From Beta vulgaris subsp. vulgaris (lineage: Eukaryota > Streptophyta > Magnoliopsida > Caryophyllales > Amaranthaceae): a stretch of DNA of 64,000 bases. The stretch is from contig NC_079209.1 in NCBI RefSeq assembly GCF_026745355.1, positions 53,379,090-53,443,089 on the forward strand. The letters run 5' to 3'. The translations under genes and the position numbers were made by a program. The notes beneath the pieces were generated by a model. The model was not told the DNA's origin and ran no database searches. It worked only from the letters and a program-made list of their open reading frames with translations. Below are positions 14,101 to 26,000 of the stretch, piece after piece (within the stretch, counting starts at the first letter, position 1; the number at the start of each line of letters is the position of its first letter).

Positions 14101-17100
14101 ATCAGGATATCAGACAAAAGGGTCAACACGCCTTTATTGCTAGAAGTAGTTAAGCTGGTATTGTAAAATGCTACTATGTAAAACACTTTAAGATAGCTTT
14201 TCATGATTTTTTGAGCTTCGTTTCTGCTTAATTCAGCTAAGGAAAGAAATTTTAGTGGTGTTCAGTTTGTAAAAGTTCAGTCAGTAATCATAAGACTTAA
14301 AATTCAATTAGATTTTTTGCTCAACTCAGGAAGTAAAGCTCATTCATGCTGTTTGCATAGTTCAGTCTTTATGTAGATAATTCTAGTTCTAAACCTTTCT
14401 CTTTCAGCAACTAAGCTAAATTTGCATGGTGCAACAAACCAGAAGCTATCCTCTTCACTTCTAGACTAGTATAGACTATAGAGTGACCCAATGTGGATTT
14501 GAGTATCTCTACCATAAAATTTGCGATCCGCCTCGTCTTTTCTCATCGATTTAATTTCTTGTTCTATTTTATATTGAGTCCAATTTTTTTCCTATACAGG
14601 TGAACAGTGCTGGAGTAATGCCTATTATATTCTCGACATCATCATTGGCCCTTCCAGCTACACTTGCACGCTTCACTGGTTTAAATGTCCTTAAGAAAGC
14701 TGCTGTTGCTTTGACTCCTGGAGGTAATACCTGGTCAACTCTGGGATATTGACTGATTATGTTTTAAGTTTCACGGATTGGTAGTTCGGTGGGTATATGA
14801 GTGGCTGAGATTCAAAATTTCAGACATGGGGACCTGCTATGATTTAACACGGGTGCGACAACATGACATATATGAAACTTATTACCGGTTCTAATAGATA
14901 TACACACATATATTTACTTGTTTTCTGATTCTGATTAGATTATAAATCTCAATCCCACTATTGATTTATTAATTAGAATGGATTGTCATGGAAAGTGAGT
15001 CAAGAAATTAATTGCATTCTGGGAAACTAACGGATAGATGGTTTTATTTGTAAAATTGATGATATGGAATTATCAACTCGGCCTTACTAGTTACTACCTC
15101 ATACTTCTTAGTGGCGATATACTCCTCAAAGAAAAGGAAATAATGATCTGAATAATCTCCCTGGTACAGAGGTTCCCTTATACTACCAAATAGCTGCTCT
15201 CTTTTCTTCTATCTCTATAACTAACTCTGCCTGAGATCCTTGAGTTCCAACAACTTCGTGCACAAGGTAAAGCTAATAGAACAGGATGGGGGAGGAGGCA
15301 GCAGTCGCAGCACTGGTGGGGTGTCTAGGTCCTTGCTGCAGCCACTGGAGAAGAGCTCATACAAAATTTAGATAAGGCAGCAAAAAAGAGGAAAGGGGCA
15401 GTGAGATTAGAGAAGATAATAAAAAAAACAGGTTAGGACTGGAGCAGTGGCTCTGATCACCATGCTAGAATATGATTGATGCCCTGAAGAGGGTTGCATT
15501 GTACATTGAAACAGAAACCTAAATATACAAGATTTAGGAGCCATAACATAAATACATCATTTATGCAATTATATTTACTAGCATTCAGATGATGGTACCA
15601 AAGGTGCTGCTTAATGACATTGATGATCTATGCTTTGTACAAAAAGACAAGATCCTTAACATACAAAATATATGAGCCTAGAAATAAATAAATCATTTAT
15701 GCAATTATATTTATTATTACTCTGATGGTGGTACTAGAGGTGTGCTGCTCAATGACCCAGATGATCTATGCTACTCTGGCTTATTATATGGTCATATGGA
15801 CACTAGGACACTGAATTTTGGGCCAAAATCATGGAAATTTTTTCATAAATTAGCACATCTGTTGGACATATAGACATGCGCGGATCTGTCGGACTCTTAA
15901 TCACGTACACTTGTCCGACGTCGATACTAACTTACTAAGATGGTTAAACATAGAGTAAAGTTGAAATGTGAGATTAGCTACTCATCCGCTTCTTCCCTTC
16001 CCTTCTTCACTGATTTTATATTTTTTGGTTGAGGAACTATTTGTGTGAGTTTGTGCATTTAGAACCATTTACTCCTGGGGAAGATTTACATACATAATCT
16101 GTGCAGAAGCTTAAGGTTCTTGAATAATGAAAGAAATCACTAGTTATGAAAAGCTCTCAGCACGGAGCCTTGAAGCATTATCTCAAGATTGCACTTGTAA
16201 GAAGTGAGCTTAATTGATGTTAAGAGGAACTGCTTGTTATTCTCGAAGGGTGTTTAAAAGAGAACTTTTACAGCCAGCCCAACATATGAGGTTTGTGCTG
16301 TTGATGATGAGGACTAAATTGAACAACACATACAAGTAAATAGACACGAAAAGAAAGATAAAGAAACATATAGAGGACTTGTTCCGCTTCCTGCCCCCAG
16401 GCCTCGTGTCAGCTTGGCATTAAAATTTGAGGGATGTAACCAGAGGCTAAGCTATCAGGACACATGAAAGAGGTTAGCCGTACCTTTTTAATATTTATTT
16501 AGTGGGAGGGGACTATAGGTAAATAGAGTGGACCCAACATATGAAGCTACTGTATTACTTGTGAATTATCTTCCTGTCTCTAAAAGCTGCATGATTTAGG
16601 TTTTGGCTGCATTGTCACAGGATGCTTTAGCATAATCTTTGGTGTTCTAAATCTCAGAGGTGGTTGTGATAACGATCACAGAATAACTTTCGCAATGCGG
16701 ATGGTCTGCGAGCTTAATATCGCGGTAACTGTAAGCTCACAAACCTTTACAATGAGGTAGCGATGTGGAGATGCAGCCAAGGCTTGACAGTTGACACAAA
16801 TTTACAACCCTTTCTCTGAGTTGCATCTTTATGCTCATATAGTTGATTTGATCATTGGCCATGACCTTATATTGATACTTGGTTAGCCTCTACAGGCCTG
16901 CTCCTTTATTAGAAAAGTGCAACTGCACAATGAGTTGTGTTGTTTGATGTGATTGGAGTAATTGAATGAGTTTGAAATAGGGAAGCTTGATGGGGAAGGG
17001 GACGCACCTTATTTCACTGGGAGTTCCAACAATCTTCCTTGAACTTAAAATGTTGATTTAGTTTGACATGGAGTTTTGCTTTTACAATTGGACGTCTGTA

Positions 17101-18088
17101 GATCAGCTATGAAGTGTTTGGGGGGGGGGGGGATACAAGACGCTAAGTGGTGCCATTTTGTTATATCAGCTTGTTTATTTATTTTTAACATCTTAATCTG
17201 AACAGAAAATTCTTTTGCAGGTTCTTTCTATATTCCAACGAACATCATACTGATAGCCTTTTTCAATTATTATTACACTTTCTTGCAATTGGATCCTGAT
17301 GATGTAAGCGAGCAACTGAAGCGTCAAGGTGCATCTATTCCACTAGTCCGGCCTGGTAGGAGTACGGCTGCATTCATTAAGACGGTAAAACTGACCTTTT
17401 ACCTTACTGTGGCAAACCTAGACTGTATTTACACAGCAGCATCATAATTTCTATTTCTATATTGATGAATGAGATGGAAATTGCTTGTTAACTTCCAAGT
17501 CTTCCTTTGTGATTTATATAATTTAGCCACAAGATCCCCTCTTTATAGTCTATTTGTTTCGACTTATGACTAATTATTGGCCTTGGCAATGCCTAGGGTC
17601 GTTGTATGTAATTTGAGATCAAATTTGTATTTTAATTCAGTGAATTGTATAAGCAAATGTACATACATATTGGTATATTGCATATGCATGTTGAAAGTTA
17701 TAAAACGGATGTAGGCTGAGCCGGTGAGAGGGCAGTAATGAAAATTCTTAGACCAATTTTTATTTTCTGTAATAAAATAAAATGCCTTAATACCTGAACC
17801 TTTTATTTTTGCTTCTGCACTGTGCTGCATACTGATGTTAGTCTTAAATTGTTGGTGGAAAATCAGGTTCTTAGTCGCATATCAGTCCTTGGTTCATTTT
17901 TCTTGGCAGTACTAGCTGCAGGTCCAGCTGTAGTTGAACAAGTCACTCATCTCACTGCATTCCGGGGGTTTGCTGGCACGTCTGTCCTCATCCTTGTTGG
18001 TTGTGCAACAGACACCGCAAGAAAGGTTCAAGCCGAGTTAATTTCTCAGAAGTATAAGAACATTGAGTTTTATGATCTTGACAAGTAG
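8129..18088 (+). CDS. SCY2: Plastid SecY-type translocase subunit, SCY2-like (8 exons)
   Basis: Multispanning protein-conducting channel subunit of the SecY family, predicted in a plastid membrane; Arabidopsis SCY2 forms the inner-envelope translocase with SECE2. Exons: 8129-8292, 9456-9613, 9716-10101, 10957-11256, 11339-11428, 14600-14723, 17221-17384 and 17867-18088 (TAG), total 535 residues with all phases consistent. The Ser/Thr-rich N-terminus (about 50 residues) looks like a transit peptide. SecY hallmarks include [37 protein letters not shown], the cytosolic loop [24 protein letters not shown] and [13 protein letters not shown]2 rather than thylakoid SCY1 is judged from the [18 protein letters not shown] segment and the C-terminal NIEFYDLDK; this choice is from memory. 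Intron 5 (11429-14599) and intron 6 (14724-17220) are long and repeat-rich. Confidence 0.92.
8293..9128. repeat. About 280-bp direct duplication in SCY2 intron 1, separated by a MITE
   Basis: Copy 1 (about 8293-8584) and copy 2 (about 8838-9128) share long blocks in order: GATCTTAATTTTCTTCAATG, TCTGCTAAAAAACTGAACT, GTTCTATGAAAC, TGACATTTGA and CAGATTAGTATATA. Copy 1 begins at the 5' splice site of exon 1. The Stowaway-like element 8585-8835 lies at the end of copy 1. Confidence 0.85.
8585..8835. mobile_element. Stowaway-type MITE
   Basis: Terminal inverted repeats CTCCCTCCATCCCTCAA and TTGAGGGATGGAGGGAG are flanked by TA dinucleotides (8583-8584 and 8836-8837). Size 251 bp, no coding capacity. 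This fits Tc1/mariner-derived Stowaway MITEs. Confidence 0.85.
11627..11763. mobile_element. Small foldback/MITE element in SCY2 intron 5
   Basis: The ends GTGTTACCTAATTC and GAATTAGGTAACAC are perfect 14-bp inverted repeats of each other, 137 bp apart. The interior repeats the AATTCGC motif on both arms. No clear target duplication was found, so the superfamily is unresolved. Confidence 0.6.
12602..12864. mobile_element. Stowaway-type MITE in SCY2 intron 5
   Basis: The left end CTCCCTTCGTTTCTTTTTAG and the right end TTAAAAAGAAATGGAGGGAG are inverted, with TA on both sides (12600-12601, 12865-12866). Size 263 bp, no ORF. Confidence 0.82.
13607..13876. repeat. About 145-bp tandem duplication in SCY2 intron 5
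   Basis: Both copies (about 13610-13730 and 13757-13876) contain GGAGCAATCACAAG, AGTCGGGACTTTCATGG, AAATTGCAATATCAAACGGA and ACAACTTAGTT in the same order with a few substitutions. Function unknown. Confidence 0.8.
15515..15775. repeat. About 133-bp tandem duplication in SCY2 intron 6
   Basis: The copies at about 15520-15640 and 15655-15775 share ATCATTTATGCAATTATATT, a GATGGT(G)GTAC(C/T)A block, GGTG(TG)CTGCT and GATGATCTATGCT. Non-coding; no known family recognised. Confidence 0.75.
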
Positions 18089-19538
18089 AATTCTTGAAGA
18101 ACAAGGTCTGAGGATATGAATTGGAAAGATTTCTTTGGTGTAGATATGCTTGCTGTGTATCTCCTCAGTTAGATCACGCAACACTTAGCCTTGTACTATT
18201 CAAGTTTTTTTGGTCCATATATATATCTGAAATTTTCCAATTGAGCCTGAGTTGCAATCTACGAGAGTATGGGCACGGACACCATTGAAAGGCGAAAGCT
18301 CAAAAATTACACAGAACGACTCGAGTATTATATAAGGCTTGCTAACACTTCTTTGTATGATAAAATGCTATTGTTGTGATACACTTTTAAGAATTCTGTT
18401 AAGGTAAAAGTACACTGGTGATGTAAATTGACATGTAATTTTTGTTTGATATTATAAAATACATGTAGATTGAAATTATGAAATGACATTTACGTTGAAT
18501 ATACCTGTTTGGAATTACAATTAAACCAGCTTTTGATGGTATCAATATTTTTGATTTTTTTTGCATGTTAATTTTAATATATTGTTGTTATTATAATTAC
18601 CATTATGGATTTGATTGAGTCGACCCATTTGAGGATTGATTCAGTTCAAAAGCTGAACTCCAACTCTAAATGTCTCTCGAAACTTTAGATCTCCTATTCT
18701 TATTTTACAGCTTTCCTTTCTGAACAATTGCAATCTTGGAGACTATTGGAATTGTTCAGGTCAACGTATAAGGTCCACCCACATAAATATATAGGTATCC
18801 TTATAACTAAAAACCATGTGACTATTTTTTGAAAGTAATGAGCCTACAACCTACAAACAAGCAATGGCTTGAGGCCATGGGATCCAATATGGACTCCATG
18901 TATGAAAATCAAGTTACTCATTGAATGCAAACGAGTCTTCAAAATGAAGACTGGAGAAAATGGAAATATTTATATTTATAAAAGTAGATTGATAGCTAAA
19001 GTTACAAACTAATTCACAGGGTGAATTATAATGAAACATTTTCTCTAGCTTCATGCTTAAGTCTGTTCGGATACTTTTAGGCTCCTATCAATTGTAGATT
19101 TGTAGTTTATTTTGATTATGAGATATGGTAAATGGATATCAAGATCACCTTTCTAAATAGGATTTTGGAAGAGGATGTGTACATAGTATAACCTAAAGTT
19201 TTTGTGGATCATAAAAAAAGCTGGAAATGACATTGGCAGTTGCCTAATAACCGAAGCAAATGATTTTTTTTTCAAAACTTAAAAAACTAAATTGTTTTGC
19301 GTCAGTTGTACCTGGTTGTACGTGTGCAAACATTAGGTCTTGTTCATCATTTTGATCTAAGCTATTTAAAATGTAAAGATTTGATTTGTATCGTGGATAC
19401 GTATAAAGCAACTACATACGCGTTGGAGTTTTTCATTCCATGATAAAATCCCCAAAAGGGAGTACACACATCAAAGGAATAATTTATTTGTTCAAAGTCA
19501 TGCTATGTATGTCCATGAGACCTTGATTTAGATTTTAA
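18089..19538. other. Intergenic: SCY2 3' UTR and unassigned AT-rich DNA
   Basis: The first about 150 bp after the SCY2 stop look like 3' UTR. The rest, up to the solo LTR that starts at 19539, is AT-rich with no ORF, repeat or RNA gene that I recognise. Confidence 0.5.
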
Positions 19539-20227
19539 TGTTGGAGATTTAGAGTATAATGTTAGTTTACTTCATGATGTATTGTTTGAGTTACTTGGTT
19601 ATGGTGTTGTTACTCAAATGGTATATGTGATACTATGCTATGATGAAGAGCGATGTTTTCAAGTAACTAGCATATGCTCGCACTTGCCTCGCAATCGCTC
19701 GCACAAGCAGGGAGGCAGGGTCGAGGCTGGTCGCACCTCGCGACACAGTCTCGCACAAGCAGGGAGGAAGGGTCGAGGCTGGTCGCACCTCGCGACGCAG
19801 TTAAGCAAAGCAGAAATTTTTTGTCGAGGCTGGTCGCACCTCGCGACCTGGGTCGCACCTCGCGACACAGTTAATTTCTGTGCGGTTTGTCAAATGCATT
19901 GTTTCGGTTTTTCTAAAATGATGGAGCATTAGTATATATATGAGATCTCTCATATGATGAAGGGGTTGAGAAAAAATAACTTCTGTCTGATTTACATAAG
20001 AACTAAAGTTCATCATCTTTTCAATTATTTCTTTCTTTCACTCATTTGACGAATCTTATAACGAGCGTGATATTCGTTGTTCTTCTTTGTATCTCAGAAG
20101 TGAATTCCTTATAACTCGTGCTCAGTGTAGGGTAGGAATAGTGCTTTTGGGAAAGTGTCCCAACACGCCTAGAAGATTCAAAGTTCATCTAGTAATCATC
20201 TTTGTAACCCTATTACTATTTCTAACA
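19539..20227. mobile_element. Solo LTR (689 bp) with GC-rich internal repeats
   Basis: The element begins TGTTGGAGA and ends TTTCTAACA (inverted ends) and is flanked by the 5-bp target duplication TTTAA (19534-19538 and 20228-20232). A TATA-like TATATATATGAG lies near 19932. Within it, 19700-19875 carries several copies of a GC-rich unit with the core CGAGGCTGGTCGCACCTCGC. No integrase, reverse transcriptase or second LTR is nearby, so it is a solo LTR. TGTTGGA ends suggest Copia, but this is inference. Confidence 0.85.
19700..19875. repeat. GC-rich short tandem repeats inside the solo LTR
   Basis: Two longer units start with TCGCACAAGCAGGGAGG (about 19697 and 19751) and each ends GTCGCACCTCGCGAC. 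A third GTCGAGGCTGGTCGCACC block is at about 19822, and a last short GGTCGCACCTCGCGAC is at about 19852. The GC content stands out sharply from the AT-rich surroundings. CpG-rich repeats in an LTR may act as U3 regulatory repeats (inference). Confidence 0.8.
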
Positions 20228-20496
20228 TTTAATTCAGATGCCTTAGTTTTCTAAGATCTAACACAACCCTGTAACATAATCGTCGAATGCAATTTCAACA
20301 CTCCAAGGTAACACAAAGTCACAAACCCGATAAAATCTAAAATAGTTATAAGGTTTACACTAGTCTAAAATGTTTAAACAATCAACACCAACCAGTGATT
20401 TTACCTAAAACATTTATAAACAAGTCGATAATCAAACAATCAACATAAACTATCAATACATCGAACTAGTCAAAGGAACCAAACAAAATATTATTC

Positions 20497-22952
20497 TGTA
20501 ATGCCCTGATAATTCTCTCTTTTCAGAAATACCTTTTGAATATAAAACATAGAGAATTACCCAAGCATTATCGTCCGTGTGATAACGTATCGACTTATTC
20601 AGAATTTTGCAGCGGAAAACAATTAACTAAACTTCATACTTTAATATAATAAATAAATAAGTAAATAAGTACTTAAAACAAAACACTCTATAAATGTCTA
20701 CTTCAAACCAACTTATTAATTATAATATGTTCCTACCAATGCAGTAAATATAATAATACTACCTCTGTTTTTATTTAGTTGCAACAATTTCTACTTTTAG
20801 GTGTTTTTTATTAGTTACAACATTTTCCTTTTTAGGAAAGCTTTTGGGATAATTTGACTATATTACCCTTACTTCACCTACTCTTCTCATTTAATATAGT
20901 ACTAGTAGCAAGGGTAAGTGGGTCAATTATACTCTCTTTTCTCATTTTGTTAAAGTTTGTGCAAAAAGGTGAATGTTGCAACTAAATAAAAACCGAGGTA
21001 GTATGTTACACAAGCTCTCCATTTCTAGATTCCCAATGATGGACATTTTCGAACCTATAAATGTCAATGCTCTAGAGAATCTGCTCACCAAAATGGGTCA
21101 TCACATGATCAATAAGGCAAAGCCATGATCAACAATCACAAACAAAGAACGTAATTAGCAAAGCTGAGTACTACATAGTATTACATAAACATTCCTAACA
21201 TAATACTAATAAATAACGTGTAGGGATAAATAATAATATAACAATATAACATTCTGCAGATAACTTATATTGAACTAAACTTTAAACATCTTTTATTACT
21301 TTAATGGGATAGTTATTGGACTTGAGTTGTCTTATCTAACTTGCCTTCACCTAGGAAGACGAAATACGGGAGCGAATCCGTATTCCAGAATGACCTGTGA
21401 TATCGAGAAACCTTTTGAAAAATAGGAATGGTGATCAATTTATTACCCAGAAAAGCCATGGCACGCTCACCATGTACCCCAACTCCTAAATGTCCAACTC
21501 TAGACGTGCACCAGTCTAAAGTCTATGACTATCTACATTACACTTTACGTGATTTACAATTTATTACTTGTTATGACACACACACACAAGTAACAAAGAA
21601 ATATCAATCAACATTCACAACTGAACTTCTCTTTTATCTTAGGATTCAATAAGTGATCACACAACTTACAATCCAAGATTACTTTCTTTAATCTCAATCT
21701 TTCTTACTTTGTTGAACCTAGCCAACAATCAATCTTACCTTTCAAAGGGATAACTTATCAACTTACCAAATAAGGCCCACATTCCTCATAAAGTAGTGAA
21801 AATAATAATATAAGGGAACACATGAATAAACATGATTCAATCTCAATAATATATTAATTTCTCCATGTGAATTAATAAATAAAGTTCTCATCCACATGCT
21901 TGCATCAATAATTCCATACAAGCATGACAATCTTTAACTCATAATTAACATGTTTGCACAAAGGACTTTAATATTTAAATCTCATCTTGAACTTAAAATA
22001 TTAAATCTGATTTTTTTTTACTTAATAATATGAAACATATAATCTGAAATAATTAAAGATACAATCTTTAAACAATAATTTAACAAAATAATACTTAGAA
22101 ATATTAAATCAACATATATGAAATCAATATATAAGAAAAAGAGGAAAAGAACCAAAAGAAAAAGGGAGAAAAAGAGTGAAATATCGAAATCATCAACATA
22201 TATGAAATCAATATATAAGAGAAAGAGGAAAAGAACCAAAAGAAAAAGGGATAAAAAAGTGAAATACCGAAATCGCGAGTGAAATATGACAGCAAAATTG
22301 TGAAACTTGCGGAGGCCATAACTGATAGAATAATAATCGGAGTGATTCTTGAGCCTAAGTTCAATAACTTTTCGAGATCTACAATTTCTCAGAAGGAATT
22401 TTTGGCTAAAAATAAATGAAACTATGGGAAATCTGGACAATCAGATTCGGATGAGAGAAAAACGAGTGAGAAACCGAGCAAAAGTCGAGTGAAACAAAGA
22501 GGGAAAAATCGAGTGAAGGGAGGGAAAGAGGAAAGAAGAATTAGTGGAAAACAAAAGCCAAATCTGAAAATATGAATCATGGGAGGTTTAATGAAGTTTT
22601 CATAGGTTCCTTTTTCCTAATCCTTGTAGAATTAGGTGTACATAGGAATAGAAGTCTTATTAAGAAAAGAATTACTCCTTTGAACTTTCAAATGGGCTCA
22701 AAAAGCTACAAATTAGATTCTTCAACCCATAAGCTTAATTTAATAATTAAATATACTTTAAATACTACTCTTTAAATAATTAAAATTCCACTTAATGAAA
22801 CATTTAATTAATTTAAGAAATAAAAACCATAAAACTCTTTTAACTCTTCAAAATAGTCAAATATTAAAATAATTCGACTCATAAAATATTAAAATTATTT
22901 ATAAATATAATTTAAATCTATTTATACAATTCATAAAATTACGGAGATTACA
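20497..22952. mobile_element. Solo LTR (2456 bp), probably Gypsy-type, with a nested MITE
   Basis: The element starts TGTAATGCCCTGA and ends GGAGATTACA; TGTAAT and ATTACA are perfect inverted ends. It is flanked by the 5-bp duplication TATTC (20492-20496 and 22953-22957). There is no coding domain inside. An 87-bp internal tandem duplication is at about 22105-22270 (AACATATATGAAATCAATAT units). The long LTR starting TGTAATgccc resembles Tekay/Del chromovirus LTRs; that assignment is from memory. A Stowaway MITE (20759-21001) is nested in it. Confidence 0.85.
20759..21001. mobile_element. Stowaway-type MITE nested in the 2.4-kb solo LTR
   Basis: The ends CTACCTCTGTTTTTATTTAG and CTAAATAAAAACCGAGGTAG are inverted repeats, with TA at 20757-20758 and 21002-21003. 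Size 243 bp. It inserted after the LTR was in place. Confidence 0.85.
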
Positions 22953-23092
22953 TATTCAAACCAGCCAAGTAAAACACCCATCATCCACTCAAATAACCCA
23001 TCAAAATGGGAGACAATAGAGAGTGGGAGAGTGGGCAATGTGGGTAATTAATTAATACTAGTACTAGTAGATAAACTGTGGTGCATGACAAA

Positions 23093-26000
23093 ATGGCCGC
23101 CACCATTGTATCCATTGCTTCATCGGTTGCATCGTCCTACTACTCTACCTTAGTTGCATCGTCTTACTCTACCTTACTTATATCTAAGTTACGCCCTTTT
23201 CAAATCCTTAGACTTTCTACTCCATCTAAAAAACCTCTATATTTCTACGCAAAACCACGTATGGCGCATTCTCTTACTCGTGCTACTCTAGGACTCACTC
23301 AACCTGCTAATGTTGAGCCTTTTAAGGTTTGTGTTTCTCGATTGATTCAGTCTTCTTTTTTGTGTGTAATATATTTCACTTATCACTGGATTTAGTGGAA
23401 TCTAATTTGCTAAAGTTTGATGTTTTATATATCTGTTTGTTTTTGTTCTTTGATTATGCTTTCATTGTGCAATTGTTGATTGGATGTGAAATTGCTAGTT
23501 AGGGTTTTTTTTTTTTTGAATTGAATTGCTAAATTTTGACTCATCACTGATTTAATGGAATCTAATTTGCAAAAGTTGATTTTTTTTTTTACTATCTGTT
23601 TGTTTTTCTTCTTTAATTCTGTTTTCATTATGCATATGTTGATTGGCACTGAAATTGTTAGGTAGGGTTTTTTGATTTTGAATTGAATTGCCAAATTTTG
23701 ACTCATCACTGATTTAGTGGAATCTAATTTGCAAAAGTTGATGTTTTTACTATATGTTTGTTTTTCTTCTTTAATTCTGTTTTCATTATGCATATGTTGA
23801 TTGGTGCTGAAAATGTTAGGTAGGGTTTTTTTATTTTGAATTGAATTGCCAAATTTTGACTCATAATTGATATAGTGGAATCTAATTTGCAAAAGTTGAT
23901 GTTTTTACTATCTGTTTGTTTTTCTTCTTTAATTCTGTTTTCATTATGCATATGTTGATTGGCGCTGAAATTGTTAAGTAGGGTTTTTTATTGAATTGAA
24001 TTGCCAAAATTTGACTCATCACTGATTTAGTGGAATCTAATTTGCAAAAGTTGATGTTTTTACTATCTGTTTGTTTTTCTTCTTTAATTCTGTTTTCATT
24101 ATGCATATGTTGATTGGTGCTGAAATTGTTAGTTAGGGTTTTTGATTTTGAAATTGAATTGTCAATATTTGAGTGAAGGTATCTTTTGCTGTGAAAGATA
24201 TTGATGTGGTGGAATGGAAAGGAGACCTGCTTGCAGTGGGGGTTACAGAGAAAGACATGAGCAAGGATGACAATATGAAGTTTGAGAATTCTATATTGAA
24301 AAAGTTGGATAACCAACTCGGTGGTTTATTAGCGGAAGCGTCGGTTGAGGAGGATTTTACTGGCAAGGCTGGACAATCAACCATTCTTAGGCTTCCTGGT
24401 TTAGGATCAAAGAGGATAGGATTGATTGGGCTTGGTTCTAAGCAGCCTTCTCTTTTAGCATACCGTGGTCTAGGTGAAGCTGTTGCCACGGCTGCAAAGA
24501 CTGCTCAAGCTAGTGATATTGCAGTGTTCCTTGCTTCTTCTGAAGGGCTTTCAGCAGAGCTGAAGCTAAGCACTGTTTCAGCCATTGCATCTGGTGAATG
24601 CCTGAACTTCATTCTTGTTTGATGTGATTCGTGTCTGGTAGTGTTTAGTCACTGATAATGTTTTTGTGGTGAACACTTGTGTTTTTGTATAGGTACCATC
24701 CTTGCAATGCATGAAGATAACAGGTTTAAATCTGAGTCAAAGAAACCACACCTCAAATCTTTGGATATTATTGGTCTTGGAACTGGGGCTGATTTAGAGA
24801 AAAAGCTCAAATCTGTTGAAGATACTTGTTCTGGAATTATTTTTGGAAGAGAGCTGGTTAATGCACCTGCTAATGTTCTTACCCCTGGTTAGTACTCTGA
24901 TTATTTTTTTGCTTACGAATTCCCAGGGGTATAGAATTCATGTTTTATATGTATTTTATATCAAGATTGTTTGTAAAAGGGGTTTAGGGAAGAAGAAACT
25001 ACAAAGCTCTCCTCTTCCATGACTACACTCGTGTTAACATTTATTCTTCAGGAGTACTTGCTGAAGAGGCTTCCAAGATCGCTTCAGCGTACAGTGATGT
25101 CCTATCAGCAAAGATTCTCAGTTTAGAGCAATGTGAGGAACTGAAGATGGGATCCTACCTTGCAGTTGCTGCGGCTTCTGCAAATCCACCCCATTTTATC
25201 CATTTATGCTACAAACCTCTTAGTGGACCAGTTACTGCCAAATTAGCGCTTGTTGGGAAAGGATTGACATTTGACAGGTGAGTTTGTCTTAGTGGGATAC
25301 TTATCTAATTATATATCATTTGACCCTTTGGAAGCATACCTGTGTGTGATTGTGGAACCAATTTTAGTTGTTTATGGGAATGCCACGGGAGGAGTAATGT
25401 GGTGCTACTTACTGAAACAGTTGATCTGTATCATGTATGTGATCGCATATTCTACTTTAGATTTCATTGTCCCTCTGATCATGCCTGCAGAGAACGGAGG
25501 TGGTGGTTGTGTGGTACTATCTCGTATTTCCTCTGTTATTCTTTTCTTGCAATATTGGAGTGTGCCACATGAATTTAGGATAGGAGAGGGATAGAGAGAG
25601 GTGAAAAAGGGGACCCCATGAGCTAGGAGAGAGAATATATTGCCAAAAATGTTGATGTTGCAAGTGATATGCAATTTTTTAAAAATGAGAAGGGTTGCAA
25701 GTTAGAAAAAAGCGGAGGACATATATAATTGTCTTCATTGCCCAGGCTTTTGGTCCTGTATGTGTTACATTTCTCTGACTATGTATGATTGCTTTTGACT
25801 TTCTTCTTTGGGGTGATTAATCTTGCTCTTCTTATATTACCTTGTTGTGTTTTTGGTAAGGTTCTTTTGCCATACAAGCGATAAGAATGTTCTCAAGAAG
25901 TATTTAGTCTTTCAGAGTGTGTTTGTGACTTTGTATGCTAAATCTGGCATATTACTAAGTGTTTATCTTTGATTTTTTAGCGGGGGCTACAATATTAAAA

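Noticed and set aside
19582..20016. Overlapping open frames on both strands over the GC-rich block
   Set aside because: Frames exist because the GC-rich LTR repeats lack stops; no known domain and the region is a solo LTR.
23425..24316. Minus-strand open frames with repeated MSQNLAIQF / [10 protein letters not shown] segments
   Set aside because: They are antisense readings of the LAP intron 1 minisatellite; the protein repeats only reflect the DNA repeat.
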